6,047 nt of DNA from Novosphingobium sp. UBA1948 (GTDB lineage: Bacteria; Pseudomonadota; Alphaproteobacteria; Sphingomonadales; Sphingomonadaceae), in NCBI GenBank assembly GCA_002336765.1, contig DDES01000241.1:1-6047 (forward strand). Reading direction: 5' to 3'. A program made the translations under genes and the position numbers. Under the pieces are notes generated by a model. The model was not told where the DNA came from, made no database searches, and worked only from the letters and a program-made list of their open reading frames with translations. This document shows positions 5,161 through 6,047 of the stretch, one piece after another (position 1 is the first letter of the stretch; every line of letters starts with the position of its first letter).

Positions 5161-5216
5161 GCGGCTTTTTTATAAAAAATCCGCCGCTGACGGTTTGTTA
5201 AGGAATCTCGCCTAGA
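5161..5216 (+). promoter_or_regulatory. promoter region of the second pilin, with AT-rich palindrome
   Basis: An AT island stands out in GC-rich DNA. TTTTTTATAAAAAA (5166-5179) is a perfect palindrome flanked by GCGG (5161-5164) and CCGC (5181-5184), giving a 24-bp inverted repeat with one mismatch. Downstream, CTGACG (5187-5192) and CCTAGA (5211-5216), 18 bp apart, form a possible promoter. The same stretch reads CTGA-N7-TTAAG, a weaker version of the CtrA-like motif before the first pilin. The two motifs share ACG-N3-TGTTAA. The palindrome might act as an UP element or as a site for an AT-binding protein. Confidence 0.4.
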
Positions 5217-5281
5217 ACGACCTCACCGCCGGCTGAGACGGGAAACTGGCAGGGCGGAAAGACTGCTACAGGAGACTGACC

Positions 5282-5461
5282 ATGAAGTTCATCAACAAGC
5301 TGTTCCGTGACGAAGCTGGTGCCACCGCGATCGAATACGGCCTCATCGCTGCTCTGATCGCCGTTGCCGCGATCACCGCCATGAACGGCCTGGGCAACCA
5401 GCTGAAGACCACCTTCAACACGACCTCGTCGCAGATGTCGACCGCCAACGCCGCTGCCTAA
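5282..5461 (+). CDS. Flp-family type IVb pilin (second copy)
   Basis: This 59-residue Flp prepilin has leader MKFINKLFRDEAG and cleavage after G13. The mature N-terminus is ATAIEYGLIAALIAVAAITAM, with glutamate at +5 and tyrosine at +6, then a single helix and a threonine/serine-rich tail ending NAAA. AGGAG lies 7 nt before the ATG, much stronger than for the first pilin. The codons are uniform and C-rich, and the gene ends with TAA followed in frame by TAG. Together with a strong terminator, this suggests the highly expressed major pilin. The first copy, with a weak ribosome binding site, may be a minor pilin. Assembly genes must lie elsewhere, because accA follows on the opposite strand. 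Confidence 0.95.
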   Translation: MKFINKLFRDEAGATAIEYGLIAALIAVAAITAMNGLGNQLKTTFNTTSSQMSTANAAA

Positions 5462-5496
5462 TAGGTAGCCTGCGAAAGCGGCAAAGGTTAAGAGTT

Positions 5497-5528
5497 GGGC
5501 GGCAGGGAAACCTGCCGCCCTTCTTTTT
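5497..5528 (+). terminator. intrinsic terminator of the second pilin gene
   Basis: A perfect 10-bp GC-rich stem (5497-5506 with 5511-5520) is closed by a GAAA tetraloop and followed by TTCTTTTT. It begins 35 bp after the pilin stop. The GNRA loop and uninterrupted stem predict efficient termination and a stable mRNA 3' end. Confidence 0.96.
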
Positions 5529-5535
5529 GTATGCG

Positions 5536-5594
5536 CGCGCGACACATCCGTGTCGCACTGCTTGCTTGTACGCGCGACACATCCGTGTCGCACT
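5536..5594. repeat. tandem direct repeat of a 24-bp hairpin unit between convergent genes
   Basis: Two exact 24-bp copies lie at 5536-5559 and 5571-5594, with a 35-bp period. Each holds the perfect inverted repeat GCGACAC-ATCC-GTGTCGC (7-bp stem, 4-base loop). Both copies are preceded by TTGTA, with two to four extra bases in the first. They lie between the pilin terminator and the accA stop. No T run follows on either strand, so they are not standard terminators. They may be a REP-like element, a protein-binding site, or mRNA-end stabilisers for accA. Confidence 0.9.
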
Positions 5595-5610
5595 ACGGCA
5601 CCAAAACGCC

Positions 5611-6047
5611 TTATTCGGCGCCGATGGCCAGAAAGCGTTCCTCGCGCTGCGCGATCAGCTTCTTGGGTTCCAGCTTGCCCAGCTTGTCCAGCTCCTCGCC
5701 CAAAGCCTTGGCCAGCGCCTTGGAAGCGGCATCGGGATCGCGGTGCGCCCCGCCCACCGGTTCGGGCACGATGCGGTCGATCACCTTGAGCGCCAGCAGA
5801 TCCTGCGCGGTCACCTTCATTGCCTCGGCGGCATCGGCGGCCTTTTCGTTGGTGCGCCACAGGATCGAGGCGCAACCTTCGGGCGAGATCACCGCATAGA
5901 CCGCATGTTCGAGCATCAGCACGCGGCTGGCACTGGCCAGCGCCACCGCGCCGCCGCTGCCGCCCTCGCCCACGATCACCGCCACCATCGGCACGCCCAG
6001 CGCCAGGCATTGTTCGGTCGAACGGGCGATCGCCTCGGCCTGGCCGC
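5611..6047 (-). CDS. accA: acetyl-CoA carboxylase carboxyltransferase subunit alpha, C-terminal part
   Basis: AccA with AccD transfers the carboxyl group from carboxybiotin to acetyl-CoA, giving malonyl-CoA for fatty-acid synthesis. About 144 codons are present, and the 5' part runs off the right edge. The sequence matches the AccA C-terminal half. GQAEAIARSTEQCLALGVP leads into VGEGGSGGA (the GG-S-GG oxyanion region), then VISPEGCASILWR, AAEAMKVTAQDLLALKVID, and IVPEPVGGAHRDP near the end. The tail (ALGEELDKLGKLEPKKLIAQREERFLAIG) is the usual conserved end, so the 3' terminus is intact. It is convergent with the second pilin gene and ends at TAA 5613-5611, followed by the tandem hairpin repeat. 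Confidence 0.97.
   Translation of the reverse strand, partial: GQAEAIARSTEQCLALGVPMVAVIVGEGGSGGAVALASASRVLMLEHAVYAVISPEGCASILWRTNEKAADAAEAMKVTAQDLLALKVIDRIVPEPVGGAHRDPDAASKALAKALGEELDKLGKLEPKKLIAQREERFLAIGAE

Noticed and set aside
5247..5275. Possible sigma-54 promoter before the second pilin (TGGCAG ... CTGCT)
   Set aside because: The GG and GC elements are about 14 bases apart rather than the required 10, so it does not fit.
5536..5594. CRISPR-like array
   Set aside because: Only two repeats with an 11-bp spacer, and no cas genes. Spacer length is far too short.

Overview
This window looks like ordinary core chromosome of a GC-rich alphaproteobacterium, most likely a sphingomonad such as Novosphingobium or Sphingomonas. 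That placement rests on the look of the AhcY start, the small secreted protein beside it, the stand-alone ParA ATPase, the Flp pilins and the AccA end. It is inference from remembered families; no database was searched. I see no transposase, integrase, CRISPR array, phage gene or toxin-antitoxin pair, and no multi-gene system that looks new.

Left part (1-1404): the first 30 codons of ahcY (minus) run off the left edge. Upstream of it lies a 144-residue secreted protein of unknown function, also minus. Divergent from that is a 159-residue Prx5-type peroxiredoxin on the plus strand, with a candidate promoter and a very clear intrinsic terminator ending at 1404.

Middle (1405-4316, all minus strand): a single ParA/MinD-type ATPase, a secreted beta-helix protein, folE (GTP cyclohydrolase I, with complete zinc and catalytic residues), and two identical tRNA-Arg(ACG) genes 54 bp apart with encoded CCA ends and one likely shared promoter.

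Right part (4317-6047): mutT (minus, perfect Nudix box) is divergent from a Flp-type pilin gene. A second, different Flp pilin follows about 270 bp later. Each pilin has its own terminator, and both share a CtrA-like motif upstream. Between the second pilin and the convergent 3' part of accA lie two direct copies of a 24-bp hairpin-forming sequence.

The genes serve separate jobs: methyl-cycle recycling, peroxide detoxification, folate synthesis, nucleotide-pool cleaning, arginine decoding, fatty-acid synthesis and surface pili. They do not form one operon. The points most worth a second look are the tandem hairpin repeat, the paired orphan pilins with a shared upstream motif, the leader/trailer pairing and spacer hairpins of the tRNA pair, and the hairpins just upstream of parA, folE and ahcY.
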